Positions 1 through 9,435 of a stretch of DNA of 64,000 nucleotides are shown in pieces. Below the pieces are notes generated by a model, which worked only from the letters and a program-made list of their open reading frames with translations, had not been told where the DNA came from and made no database searches. Source of the DNA: JADJPO01 sp963750395 (GTDB taxonomy: Bacteria; Actinomycetota; Actinomycetes; Actinomycetales; Kineosporiaceae). Position 1 is the stretch's first letter; every line of letters starts with the position of its first letter. The stretch is from contig CAVVQM010000010.1 of the NCBI GenBank assembly GCA_963750395.1, forward strand, positions 558,001 to 622,000, written 5' to 3'. A program made the translations under genes and the position numbers.

Positions 1-858
1 CCGGAGCTCGCCACGAGTGTGCACGACGTCGCCGGCCGCGAACGCGCTCGGGGCTCCTCCGTCGTGGGGGCGCACGACGAGCCGGCCGTCGTCGTCGACG
101 GCCTCGGCCACGCCCTCGACGACCCGCTCGCCCGGTAGCTGCAGACGGACGGCGCGACCCAGCGTGGTGCAGGCACGCCGGTAGTCCTCCGCCAGGGCGC
201 ACGCGCCGGGATCGCCGCCCGCGGCGAGGAAGTCGTCATAGCGGGCGGCCAGTTCGCGTAGGCAGGCCCGCAGCACCGGGTCACGGTCCGTCGTCGCCGC
301 GCCGGCCAGCCGTAGTGAGGTCGCTGCGGGGACGGGCAGTTCGGCGGCCGTCTGGGTGACGTTCAGACCCAGACCGAGGACGACGCCCACCGTCGCCGGC
401 GGCGGACCATGAACGACCTCGGCCAGGATCCCGCAGACCTTGCGCTCCTCGTCATCGACACGGATCAGGACGTCGTTGGGCCACTTGACGCCCGCCCCCA
501 CCTCGCAGACGCGGTCCAGGGCGCGGGCCACGGCGAGCGCGCCGAGCAGGCTGATCCAGCCCAGCCGGTGGACGGGCACGGCGTCCGGACGGAGCAGCAC
601 GGAGGCGGCGATCGAGGCCCGCGGCGGACTCGTCCAGGTGCGGTCCAGGCGACCACGCCCGGCCAGCTGGTGGTCGGCGATCAGCACCAGGCCGCCAGGT
701 TCGCCGGCGCGGGCCCGGGCGGCCACGTCGGCGTTGGTCGACCCCGTCCGCGCCCGCACCTCGACCGCCCGCCACGGGCCGTCCGGTGCCTGCAGCGCGC
801 GGCGCAGCGCCGCCTCGCGCAGCGGCGGGCGGTCGAGCGAGTCCCAGGCCCCGGTCAC
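1..858 (-). CDS. birA: Biotin--[acetyl-CoA-carboxylase] ligase, 3' end cut by window edge
   Basis: Attaches biotin to the carrier lysine of acyl-CoA carboxylases via biotinyl-5'-AMP. Reading the minus strand from GTG at 858 gives 286 codons with no stop before the window edge, so the C-terminus is missing. The family signature GRGRLDRTWTSP is visible near residues 70-81, followed by the KWPNDV motif of the BirA/LplA fold; a later stretch resembles the C-terminal SH3-like domain (LPGERVVEGVAEAVDDDGRL). No N-terminal DNA-binding helix-turn-helix is present, so it is the monofunctional type usual in actinobacteria. It is divergent from accD, 90 bases away, and its substrate is probably the AccA encoded at 61156. 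The start could differ by a few codons. Confidence 0.93.
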   Translation of the reverse strand, partial: MTGAWDSLDRPPLREAALRRALQAPDGPWRAVEVRARTGSTNADVAARARAGEPGGLVLIADHQLAGRGRLDRTWTSPPRASIAASVLLRPDAVPVHRLGWISLLGALAVARALDRVCEVGAGVKWPNDVLIRVDDEERKVCGILAEVVHGPPPATVGVVLGLGLNVTQTAAELPVPAATSLRLAGAATTDRDPVLRACLRELAARYDDFLAAGGDPGACALAEDYRRACTTLGRAVRLQLPGERVVEGVAEAVDDDGRLVVRPHDGGAPSAFAAGDVVHTRGELR

Positions 859-948
859 GCTGCGAGTATCGCGGCTCGGGCGCCCGAGTGTGACGTGTGC
901 CGCTGTCCGGGCCTCCTGCGCGGCGTCCGCGCGCAATACCCTGCCGTC

Positions 949-2595
949 ATGAGTGCTGAACCGGCTGAGGTGCATGTTCGCGGTGCGGGCGGCACCGAGG
1001 TGCCGGACAACATCAACATCCACACCACCGCGGGCAAACTGGAGGATCTGCGGCGGCGTGAGGAGGCGGCCGAGCACGCCGGCTCGCAGGCCGCGGTGGA
1101 CAAGCGGCACGGCCAGGGCAAGAAGACCGCCCGGGAGAGGGTCGAGGCCCTGCTCGATCCCGGATCGTTCGTGGAGATCGACCAGCTGGCCCGACACCGC
1201 AGCCGAAACTTCAATCTGCACGAGAACCGGCCGTACGGGGACGGCGTGGTCACCGGTCAGGGCACCATCGACGGCCGTCAGGTGTGCGTCTTCGCCCAGG
1301 ACTTCACGGTGTTCGGCGGCAGCCTCGGCGAGGTGTTCGGCGAGAAGATCGTCAAGGTGATGGATCTGGCGATGAAGATCGGCTGTCCGGTGATCGGCAT
1401 CAACGACTCCGGAGGCGCGCGCATCCAGGAGGGTGTGGTCTCGCTCGGACTCTACGGGGAGATCTTCCAGCGCAATGTGCATGCCAGCGGAGTCATCCCG
1501 CAGGTCTCGCTGATCATGGGTCCGTGCGCGGGCGGTGCCGTCTACTCGCCGGCGATCACCGACTTCACCGTGATGGTCGACCAGACCTCGCACATGTTCA
1601 TCACCGGCCCGGACGTCATCAAGACGGTGACCGGCGAGGAGGTCGGGTTCGAGGAACTCGGCGGGGCGCGCGCCCACAACACCAAGAGCGGGAACGCCCA
1701 CTACATGGGCAGCGACGAGGACGACGCGCTCGACTACGTCCGTGCGCTGCTGAGCTATCTGCCGAGCAACAACCTGGCCGATCCCCCCGTACTGCAGGAA
1801 CCCGGCCCGCTGGAGGTCGAGCCGACCGAGGACGATCTCGAACTGGACGCCGTGATCCCGGACTCGCCGAACCAGCCGTACGACATGCAGACCGTGATCT
1901 CGCACGTGCTGGACGACGGGGAGTTCCTCGAGGTGCAGGCGCTGTTCGCGCCGAACATCCTGGTCGGCTTCGGCCGGGTGCAGGGCCGCCCGGTCGGCAT
2001 CGTCGCCAACCAGCCGATGCAGTTCGCGGGCACCCTCGACATCGACGCCAGCGAGAAGGCGGCCCGGTTCGTGCGGACCTGCGACGCGTTCAACCTGCCG
2101 GTGCTTACCTTCGTCGACGTCCCCGGCTTCCTGCCCGGCGCCGACCAGGAGTGGAACGGCATCATCCGGCGGGGGGCGAAGCTGATCTACGCCTACGCCG
2201 AGGCCACCGTGCCGAAGGTCACCGTGATCACCCGCAAGGCCTACGGCGGCGCCTACGACGTCATGGGATCGAAGCACCTCGGCGCCGACGTGAATCTGGC
2301 CTGGCCGACCGCGCAGATCGCGGTGATGGGCGCCCAGGGCGCGGTGAACATCCTCTACCGCAGCGAGTTGAAGCAGGTGGCCGCCGCCGGTGGGGACACC
2401 GACGCCGCACGCCGGCAACTCGTCGTCGAGTACGAGGACACGCTGGCCAACCCCTACATCGCGGCCGAACGGGGCTACGTGGACGGCGTCATCAGGCCCT
2501 CGCAGACCCGCCTGGAGATCGCGAAGTGGCTGCAGACGCTGAGCACCAAGCGCGCCTCGCTGCCGCCGAAGAAGCACGGGAACATCCCGCTGTGA
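949..2595 (+). CDS. accD: Acyl-CoA (propionyl-CoA) carboxylase carboxyltransferase beta subunit
   Basis: Transfers the carboxyl group from carboxybiotin to propionyl/acetyl-CoA, giving methylmalonyl- or malonyl-CoA. The 548-residue protein is full length for the AccD5/PccB family. It has the crotonase-like N half with NDSGGARIQEG and GPCAGGAVYSPA, and the C half with FVDVPGFLPG and ITRKAYGGAYDVMGSK, the paired oxyanion-hole glycine motifs of the family. An open frame extends upstream to 409, but that part is antisense to birA; ATG 949 gives the normal N-terminus. accE follows after 13 bases, so the two are almost certainly cotranscribed and form the carboxylase with the AccA encoded at 61156. 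Substrate preference is inferred from overall resemblance to PccB/AccD5. Confidence 0.95.
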   Translation: MSAEPAEVHVRGAGGTEVPDNINIHTTAGKLEDLRRREEAAEHAGSQAAVDKRHGQGKKTARERVEALLDPGSFVEIDQLARHRSRNFNLHENRPYGDGVVTGQGTIDGRQVCVFAQDFTVFGGSLGEVFGEKIVKVMDLAMKIGCPVIGINDSGGARIQEGVVSLGLYGEIFQRNVHASGVIPQVSLIMGPCAGGAVYSPAITDFTVMVDQTSHMFITGPDVIKTVTGEEVGFEELGGARAHNTKSGNAHYMGSDEDDALDYVRALLSYLPSNNLADPPVLQEPGPLEVEPTEDDLELDAVIPDSPNQPYDMQTVISHVLDDGEFLEVQALFAPNILVGFGRVQGRPVGIVANQPMQFAGTLDIDASEKAARFVRTCDAFNLPVLTFVDVPGFLPGADQEWNGIIRRGAKLIYAYAEATVPKVTVITRKAYGGAYDVMGSKHLGADVNLAWPTAQIAVMGAQGAVNILYRSELKQVAAAGGDTDAARRQLVVEYEDTLANPYIAAERGYVDGVIRPSQTRLEIAKWLQTLSTKRASLPPKKHGNIPL

Positions 2596-2608
2596 ACGGG
2601 ACGGGGCC

Positions 2609-2848
2609 ATGAGCCAGAGCGCCGACCGACCGGTGCTGAGGGTGATCCGCGGCGACGCCACCCCCGAGGAGGTCGCCGCCGTCCTGGCCGTCGTGTTGGC
2701 CCGCTCGCCCGCGACCGCACCCCTGCCCGAGCCGGAGCGCGCCTGGCTGTGGGGCAGCTCGCGCCACCGAAGCACCCGCGTCAGTCCCAGCGGGCGACAC
2801 GTCGACGCCTCGATGCTGAGCTGGCGTACGTCGTTCTGGCCCCGCTGA
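2609..2848 (+). CDS. accE: Acyl-CoA carboxylase epsilon subunit (AccE/PccE)
   Basis: A 79-residue protein whose start (VLRVIRGDATPEEVAAVLAV) matches the short epsilon subunit that bridges AccA and AccD in actinobacterial acyl-CoA carboxylases. It ends with SSRHRSTRVSPSGRHVDASMLS, a basic tail like that of characterised AccE proteins. Position directly downstream of accD is the canonical arrangement. In mycobacteria the next gene is maf; here the accessory segment begins instead. Confidence 0.88.
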   Translation: MSQSADRPVLRVIRGDATPEEVAAVLAVVLARSPATAPLPEPERAWLWGSSRHRSTRVSPSGRHVDASMLSWRTSFWPR

Positions 2849-2902
2849 TCCAGGACTCATCGATCCGCCGGACTGCGGACGCCGAGCCGGTGTAGGTATC
2901 GA

Positions 2903-2929
2903 CCATCCGTCTCGAAAAGGGGACGATGG
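2903..2929. terminator. Possible hairpin terminator after accE
   Basis: CCATC and GATGG arms, extended by GTC/GAC pairs with a bulge, enclose a GAAAA-containing loop. There is no T-run, and the stem is imperfect, so this is tentative. Confidence 0.3.
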
Positions 2930-3087
2930 TCTCGGAGGCGACGTCGAGGGCGAGGGAATACTTCTAACCGAGACATAGGTCACTCACGCCGGGCGAGCAG
3001 GGTGCTCACCCGGCCGACGACTCTGGCTTGAGTCGAGATCGAGCCCCTGGTCGAGGACGACCCGAGCGGTCAGCGCACACGCAGACA

Positions 3088-3145
3088 CGGAGGAGCTCCG
3101 TTCCGGACACCACAGTCGGAGGAGTTCTGTTCCGGACTTCACAGG
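3088..3145 (+). repeat. Two tandem 29-base direct repeats upstream of pflB
   Basis: Copies at 3088-3116 and 3117-3145 share 24 of 29 positions. Each begins CGGAGGAG and contains GTTCCGGAC and CACAG. The second copy runs into the AGGAGG ribosome-binding site (3143-3148) of pflB. The position suggests paired operator sites, or a duplicated leader carrying extra Shine-Dalgarno-like GGAGG sequences. Confidence 0.75.
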
Positions 3146-3157
3146 AGGAAACACAGG

Positions 3158-5431
3158 GTGGCTACCAGTACCGCACATCTGACGTCCAGCCCCGAATCCA
3201 CGCAGGCCCAGCAGTGGCGAACGTTCGCCGCCGGGCCGTGGCAGGACTCGATCGACGTCCGTGACTTCATCCAGCGCAACTACACGCCGTACGCGGGGGA
3301 CGCGTCGTTCCTCGCCGGGCCGACGGCCCGTACCTTGGCGATCTGGGACAGGCTCAGCGAGATGTTCGTGGTGGAGCGGGAGAAGGGCGTCTTCGACGTC
3401 GACCCGCACACGCCGTCCACGATCATCTCCCACCCACCCGGCTACATCGACGCCGAGAACGAGATCATCGTGGGCCTGCAGACGGGCGCACCGCTGAAGC
3501 GGGCGATCATGCCGAACGGCGGTTGGCGCATGGTCGAGAACGCTCTGCGGACGTATGGCTACCCGGTGGACCAGAAGATCAAGATGATCTACACGAACGT
3601 CCGCAAGACGCACAACGCAGGCGTCTTCGACGTCTACCCGCCGGACGTGCGCAAGGCGCGCAGCAGCCACATCGTGACGGGGCTGCCGGACTCGTACGGC
3701 CGCGGTCGGATCATCGGTGACTACCGCCGGGTCGCGCTGTACGGGGTGGACAGGCTGATCGCCGCGAAGAAGTTGGAGGGGGCGGATCTGGACGCCCTGC
3801 GGTCGACGGAGGACGTGATCCGCGACCGTGAGGAGAACGCCGAGCAGGTCCGGGCCCTGACCGAGCTGAAAGAGATGGCGGCCATGTACGGGTTCGACAT
3901 CTCCGGCCCGGCCGGGGATGCGACCGAGGCCGTGCAGTGGCTGTACTTCGCCTACCTCGGAGCGGTCAAGGAGCAGAACGGCGCGGCGATGTCGCTGGGG
4001 CGCACGTCGACGTTCCTCGACGTCTACTTCGCGCGCGACATCGCGGACGGAGTGCTGACCGAGCAGCGGGCCCAGGAGATCATCGACGACTTCGTCATCA
4101 AGCTGCGGATCGTCCGCTTCCTGAGGACGCCCGAGTACGACAATCTGTTCTCCGGCGACCCGACGTGGGTGACCGAGTCGATCGGCGGAATCGGAGAGGA
4201 CGGCCGTCCGCTGGTCACCAAGACCTCGTTCAGGTTCCTCCAGACGCTGTACAACCTCGGGCCGGCCCCCGAGCCGAACATGACGGTGATGTGGAGCCCC
4301 GCACTGCCGCAGGGCTTCAAGGAGTTCTGCTCGGAGGTCTCGATCGACACCTCCGCGATCCAGTACGAGTCCGACGAGCTGATCCGGCCCAGCTGGGGCG
4401 ATGACGCGGGAATCGCCTGCTGCGTCTCGGCGATGCGAATCGGCAAGCAGATGCAGTTCTTCGGGGCGCGGGTCAACCTCGCCAAGGGCCTGCTGTACGC
4501 CATCAACGGCGGCCGCGACGAGATGAGCGGCAAGCAGATCTCACCGAAGACGGCGCCCTTGATGGGCGAGGTCCTCGACTACGACGAGGTCCGCGCCGCC
4601 TACGACGTCTTCCTCGACTGGCTCGCGCAGACCTATGTGGACGCCCTCAACTGCATCCACTACATGCATGACAAGTACGCCTACGAGCGCCTGGAGATGG
4701 CCCTGCACGACCGGACGATCCTGCGCACGATGGCGTGCGGGATCGCGGGCCTGAGCGTCGCGGTCGACTCGCTGTCGGCGATCAAGTACGCCACGGTCCG
4801 GCCCGTGCGGGACGAGACCGGCCTCGCCGTCGACTACGAGGTGACGGGCGAGTTCCCGATGTTCGGCAACGACGACGACCGGGTGGACTCGATCGCGGTC
4901 GAACTGGTCGAGTCGTTCATGGACAAGATCCGCCAACAGCCGACCTACCGTCACTCCCTGCACACGCAGTCGGTGCTCACGATCACGTCGAACGTCGTGT
5001 ACGGCAAGCACACCGGGAACACCCCGGACGGCCGCCGCGCCGGCGAGCCGTTCGCCCCGGGGGCGAACCCGATGAACGCCCGTGACACCCACGGCATGCT
5101 CGCGAGCGCGCTGAGCGTGGCCAAGCTGCCGTACGACGAATCCCAGGACGGGATCTCGTTGACGAACACTGTGGTCCCCTCCGGGCTCGGGCGCACGAAG
5201 GACGAGCAGGTCACCAACCTGGCGGGGCTCCTGGACGCCTACATGGGTGCGAACGGGTTCCACGTGAACATCAACGTACTCAACCGGGACACCCTCTACG
5301 ACGCGATGGAGCACCCGGAGAACTACCCGCAGTTGACGATCCGGGTGTCGGGCTACGCAGTGAACTTCGTCCGGCTCACCCGGGAGCAGCAGCTCGACGT
5401 GATCTCTCGCACCTTCCACGGCGGCGTATGA
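3158..5431 (+). CDS. pflB: Formate C-acetyltransferase (pyruvate formate-lyase)
   Basis: Glycyl-radical enzyme converting pyruvate and CoA to acetyl-CoA and formate without oxygen. The 757 residues match the length of E. coli PflB (760), and homology is visible end to end. The adjacent catalytic cysteines are C421-C422 in IACCVSAMRIGKQMQFFGAR, and the radical-bearing glycine is G732 in RVSGYAVNF. The intact CC pair and the close match across HYMHDKYAYERLEMALHDR and TITSNVVYGKHTGNTPDGRR make it a true PFL rather than a diol dehydratase or decarboxylase relative. Start: GTG 3158 preceded by AGGAGG with a 9-base gap. The stop overlaps the activase start (ATGA). PFL is uncommon in actinobacteria and implies anaerobic or microaerobic metabolism. 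Confidence 0.96.
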   Translation: MATSTAHLTSSPESTQAQQWRTFAAGPWQDSIDVRDFIQRNYTPYAGDASFLAGPTARTLAIWDRLSEMFVVEREKGVFDVDPHTPSTIISHPPGYIDAENEIIVGLQTGAPLKRAIMPNGGWRMVENALRTYGYPVDQKIKMIYTNVRKTHNAGVFDVYPPDVRKARSSHIVTGLPDSYGRGRIIGDYRRVALYGVDRLIAAKKLEGADLDALRSTEDVIRDREENAEQVRALTELKEMAAMYGFDISGPAGDATEAVQWLYFAYLGAVKEQNGAAMSLGRTSTFLDVYFARDIADGVLTEQRAQEIIDDFVIKLRIVRFLRTPEYDNLFSGDPTWVTESIGGIGEDGRPLVTKTSFRFLQTLYNLGPAPEPNMTVMWSPALPQGFKEFCSEVSIDTSAIQYESDELIRPSWGDDAGIACCVSAMRIGKQMQFFGARVNLAKGLLYAINGGRDEMSGKQISPKTAPLMGEVLDYDEVRAAYDVFLDWLAQTYVDALNCIHYMHDKYAYERLEMALHDRTILRTMACGIAGLSVAVDSLSAIKYATVRPVRDETGLAVDYEVTGEFPMFGNDDDRVDSIAVELVESFMDKIRQQPTYRHSLHTQSVLTITSNVVYGKHTGNTPDGRRAGEPFAPGANPMNARDTHGMLASALSVAKLPYDESQDGISLTNTVVPSGLGRTKDEQVTNLAGLLDAYMGANGFHVNINVLNRDTLYDAMEHPENYPQLTIRVSGYAVNFVRLTREQQLDVISRTFHGGV

Positions 5432-6339
5432 GCGCGCGCCAGCGCGGGCCGAGCCTGAACCACGGCAACCCTACGGAGGCCGAGACGGACATGACCACGA
5501 CCGGGAGTGCGGCCGTCCCCCTACCCCCGCAGGCTGCCACCTCACGCTTCTTCACCGGTCGCGACGCCTTTCTCGACCGGCATGTGGAGATGGAGCAGGT
5601 CCGGACGGGCGAGGTCGGCTCGGTCCATTCCTGGGAGCTCGTGACCGCCGTCGACGGTCCGGGCACCCGCATCACGGTCTTCCTCGCCGGGTGCGGGTTG
5701 CGGTGCCAGTACTGCCACAACCCCGACACCTGGATGAAACGGAACGGCCAGCTGATGACCGTCGAGGAGCTGATGGCGCGCGTCCTGCGCTATCGGGCGG
5801 TGTTCGCGGCCACCGGCGGCGGGATCACGCTGTCCGGAGGCGAGCCGATGATGCAGGCGGCCTTCGTGCGGCGGATCGTGAGTGAGTGCAAGGCGAACGG
5901 CATCCACACCACGATGGACACCTGCGGCTACCTCGGCGCGCGCGCGACCGATGACCTCCTCGACGACCTCGATCTGTGCCTGCTCGACGTGAAGTCGGGG
6001 CTGCCGGAGACGTACAAGATCGTGACCACGCGCGAGCTCGAGCCGACACTGATCTTCGGTCGGCGGCTCGCGGCCCGGGGCACGAGGACCTGGGTCCGCT
6101 TCGTCCTCGTCCCCGGGCTGACCGACGCCGTCGACAACGTGGACGCCGTGGCCGACTACGCCGCCGAGATCGCCGCCGTCGTCGAGCGCGTCGAGGTCCT
6201 GCCCTTCCACCAGATGGGCCGAGAGAAGTGGCACGAGCTCGGGCTCCAGTATCAGCTCGAGGGCACCCAGCCACCGTCGGCCGAACTCCTCGAACGCGTG
6301 CGCGGTCAGTTCCGAGCCCGCGGGCTGAAGGTCTACTGA
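5428..6339 (+). CDS. pflA: Pyruvate formate-lyase-activating enzyme (radical SAM)
   Basis: Installs the glycyl radical on PflB by 5'-deoxyadenosyl chemistry. The radical-SAM cluster motif CX3CX2C is at C89, C93, C96 (CGLRCQYCHNPDTW), followed by the SAM-contacting LSGGEPMMQ. The protein has the length and C-terminus of the short activases, with no extra ferredoxin domain. ATG 5428 overlaps the pflB stop, implying translational coupling. An in-frame ATG at 5491 has a GGAGG 11 bases upstream and would remove 21 unconserved residues, so it is an equally credible start. The operon order pflB-pflA-adhE is typical of fermentative gene sets. Confidence 0.94.
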   Translation: MSARQRGPSLNHGNPTEAETDMTTTGSAAVPLPPQAATSRFFTGRDAFLDRHVEMEQVRTGEVGSVHSWELVTAVDGPGTRITVFLAGCGLRCQYCHNPDTWMKRNGQLMTVEELMARVLRYRAVFAATGGGITLSGGEPMMQAAFVRRIVSECKANGIHTTMDTCGYLGARATDDLLDDLDLCLLDVKSGLPETYKIVTTRELEPTLIFGRRLAARGTRTWVRFVLVPGLTDAVDNVDAVADYAAEIAAVVERVEVLPFHQMGREKWHELGLQYQLEGTQPPSAELLERVRGQFRARGLKVY

Positions 6340-6605
6340 CTGACGATGCCAGGCTCACTCATGGTTCCCAACCGACCGTCCACAGCGGGGTCCTCCCGTG
6401 GCCCGCCCGACCCATGGTCGGTGGCATCGCCACCGTCACCAGCGGCCCAGCCACCAAGGTCACCCCTCCAAGCCTGACCCCACCCCCACACAGACGTGAT
6501 CCGCCAATCACCGCCCGGAAGACCGGTACCACAAGGAATCCCCTGGGCCGTGTCAGCCGTCGGCAGACCGGGCCGGCGACGCTCACCAGACGAAGGAGTC
6601 GGAAC

Positions 6606-9374
6606 GTGAAAACTACCTCGGACCAGCCCGTAGGTGTCGGCGAGATCGACGTTCTCGTCAGCCAGGCCCAGAAGGCACTGCTCGACTACGAGAACCTCGA
6701 CCAGGCCGCCGTCGACCACATCGTGAAGAAGGCATCGGTCGCCGCCCTCAACCAGCACGGCCAGCTCGCCCTCGCCGCCGTGGCCGAGACCGGCCGTGGT
6801 GTCTTCGAGGACAAGGCGACCAAGAACATCTTCGCCTGCGAGCACGTGACCCACCGGATGCGCGACACGAAGACCGTCGGCATCATCTCCCGCGACGATC
6901 TGCTCGGGGTCATCGAGATCGCCGAACCGGTCGGAGTCGTCGCCGGTCTCACCCCGGTGACGAACCCGACGTCGACGGCGGTCTTCAAGTCGCTCATCGC
7001 GTTGAAGACGCGCTGCCCGATCATTTTCGCGTTCCACCCGAACGCGCAGAACTGCTCCGTGCAGGCCGCCCAGATCGTGCGCGACGCCGCTGTCGCCGCG
7101 GGTGCGCCGGAGAACTGCATCCAGTGGGTGACGCAGCCGTCGATCGAGAGCACCGGGCAGCTGATGAACCACCCCGGTGTGGCGCTCATCCTGGCGACCG
7201 GCGGCAACTCGATGGTCAGGGCGGCGTATTCGTGCGGGAAGCCGGCGCTGGGCGTCGGCGCGGGCAACGTCCCGGCCTACATCGAGTCGAGCGCGAAGCT
7301 GTCCCGCGCGGTGACCGACATCGTTCTGAGCAAGAACTTCGACAACGGCATGGTGTGCGCCTCGGAGCAGGCGGCGATCATCGACTCCGCCATCTACGAC
7401 GAAGCGCTGAGCGAGTTCAAGCGGCTGCACGCCCACGTGTGCACCGCAGAGGAGAAGGCGCAGCTCGAGGAGCTCATCTTCGGGACCCGGGCGAACTCGG
7501 AGAACTGCGCGGACGCCAAGCTCAACGCCGGTATCGTCGGCCAATCCCCGGTCTGGATCGCCGAACAGGCCGGCTTCACCGTCCCCGAGGACACGTCCGT
7601 CCTGCTGGCCGAGACCCCCGGCGGGGTCGGCCCGAACGAGCCGCTCACCCGCGAGAAGCTGTCGCCGGTGCTCGCCCTGCTCAAGGCGCGACTCCCGCGA
7701 GGAGGCGCTCAACCTGGCCGTCGCGATGCTCGAGTTCGGAGGTCTCGGGCACTCTGCGGCGATCCACACCGAGGACAAGGAGCTTGTCGAGGAGTACGGC
7801 AAGCGGTGCAGCGCGGTGCGCATCATCGCGAACTCCCCGACGTCGCTGGGCGGCATCGGCGACATCTACAACTCCTTCATCCCCTCCCTAACCCTCGGCT
7901 GTGGCTCCTATGGGCGCAACTCCGTGTCCAACAACGTCTCGGCGGTGAACCTGTTGAACATCAAGCGCATCGGCCGCCGCACGAACAACCTGCAGTGGTT
8001 CAAGGTGCCGGCGAAGACCTACTTCGAGCCGAACGCGATCCGCTACCTGATGGACATGCCCGACATCTCGCGCGTGACGATCGTGACCGACCACACCATG
8101 ACCCGCCTGGGGTACGTCGACAGGGTCCGCGACGTGCTCAAGCGGCGGGACAACGAGGTGATGGTTCAGGTCTTCGACGACGTCGAGCCCGAGCCGAGCG
8201 TCGGCACGGTGTACCGCGGGGCGCGAGATCATGCGGGACTTCCACCCCGACACGATCATCGCCCTGGGCGGCGGGTCGCCCATGGACGCGGCGAAGGTGA
8301 TGTGGCTGCTCTTCGAGCACCCCGAGGTCGACTTCCACGACCTGCGCGAGAAGTACCTCGACGTGCGCAAGCGGGCCTTCAAGTTCCCGACCCTCGGCGA
8401 GCTGGCCAAGCTCGTGTGCATCCCGACGACCTCGGGAACCGGCGCAGAGGTCACGCCGTTCGCGGTCATCGGCGACCCGGACACGGGCTTCAAGTACCCG
8501 CTTGGCCGACTACGCCCTGACACCCACGGTGGCGATCGTCGACCCGAACCTGACCGAGATGATGCCGGCGGTCGTGGCGGCGGACTCCGGCATGGACGCC
8601 CTGACCCACGCCACCGAGGCGTTCGTGTCCGTCTACGCCAACGACTTCACCGACAGCATGGCGCTGCACGCGATCAAGCTGATCTTCGGCAACATCGAGA
8701 AGTCGGTCCTCGAGAACGACCAGGACGCGCGGGAGACGATGCACAACGCCGCGACCATCGCCGGGATGGCCTTCGGCAACGCCTTCCTCGGCATCGTGCA
8801 CGCCACGTCCCACACGGTGGGCTCGACGTTCAAGCAGATCCACGGACGCACCAACGCCGTGTTCCTGCCACACGCGATCCGCTACAACGGCCAGATCCCC
8901 ACCAAGTTCAACGCCTGGCCGAAGTACGAGACCTACACCGCGCCCGAGCGTTACCAGCGCATCGCCCGGGAGCTCGGCCTTCCCGCGTCCACCCCGGCCG
9001 AGGGTGTCGAGTCCTACGCGCAGGCGGTCGAGGACCTCCGCGCCCGTCTCAACATGCCCGCGACCTTCAAGGAGATGGGCATCGACGAGGCCGCCTTCAT
9101 GGGATCGCTCGACGCCCTCGCACTGCGCTCCTTCGAGGACCAGTGTGCGCCGGCGAACCCGCGCATCCCGATGCTCGAACACATGAAGGAGATCATGGAG
9201 GCTGCCTACTACGGCACCTCACGCGAGCAGGTACACGCCGCCAACACCGAGGCGACCCCGGCGGAGAAGCAGGCCAAGAAGCCGGCCAGGAAGCCGGCCA
9301 AGAGGTCGACCAAGGTGCAGGCCAAGGAAGAGGCCGAGGAGCAGGCCGACAGGGAGCCGGCCCCGGCCGGCTGA
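6606..9374 (+). pseudogene. adhE: Bifunctional acetaldehyde/alcohol dehydrogenase AdhE, frame broken three times
   Basis: AdhE reduces acetyl-CoA to acetaldehyde and ethanol. GTG 6606 follows AAGGAG (6593-6598). The aldehyde dehydrogenase half is recognisable, with the thiolase-like cysteine in NGMVCASEQ; the iron alcohol dehydrogenase half has ALGGGSPMDAAKVMW and TTSGTGAEVTPFA. The frame changes by +1 at about 7689 (after KA, before DSREEAL), about 8224 (after RGA, before EIMRDF) and about 8501 (after KYP, before LADYALTP). Removing one base at each place restores an E. coli-like AdhE throughout, ending in a Lys/Ala-rich tail. The three shifts sum to three bases, so the last part is back in the first frame. 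Either a decayed gene or assembly errors; the otherwise excellent conservation favours error or a very recent lesion. The 266 bases between pflA and adhE hold nothing I recognise. Confidence 0.9.
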
Positions 9375-9393
9375 GACCCCGCTCGGACGTCCC

Positions 9394-9435
9394 GCTGAAG
9401 TGGGGTGTGGGCCGCGGCCCACACCCCACTTCAGC
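9394..9435. terminator. Perfect 42-base palindrome, bidirectional terminator
   Basis: Two 21-base arms are exact reverse complements with no loop bases at the centre (GCCGCGGC). It sits between the convergent adhE (+) and the toroid protein gene (-), whose stop codon lies inside the right arm. No U-tract follows. Confidence 0.8.

Larger units (their letters stand above)
2849..3157. other. Intergenic region before pflB
   Basis: No gene is seen in these 309 bases. It holds a weak hairpin just after accE (2903-2929), a short relatively AT-rich patch at about 2955-2977 that could carry the pfl promoter, and two 29-base direct repeats next to the pflB ribosome-binding site. No clear -35/-10 pair could be assigned. 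Confidence 0.6.

Noticed and set aside
409..948. N-terminal extension of the accD open frame, 180 codons upstream of ATG 949
   Set aside because: It is antisense to birA, whose GRGR and KWPNDV motifs are clear on the minus strand, and AccD proteins start at the position used here.
6340..6605. Possible small RNA or riboswitch between pflA and adhE
   Set aside because: No convincing long stem or known riboswitch core was found in these 266 bases.
7680..8510. Programmed ribosomal frameshifting in adhE
   Set aside because: Three separate +1 events with no slippery sequence or stop-codon context are far more likely to be lesions or sequence errors.
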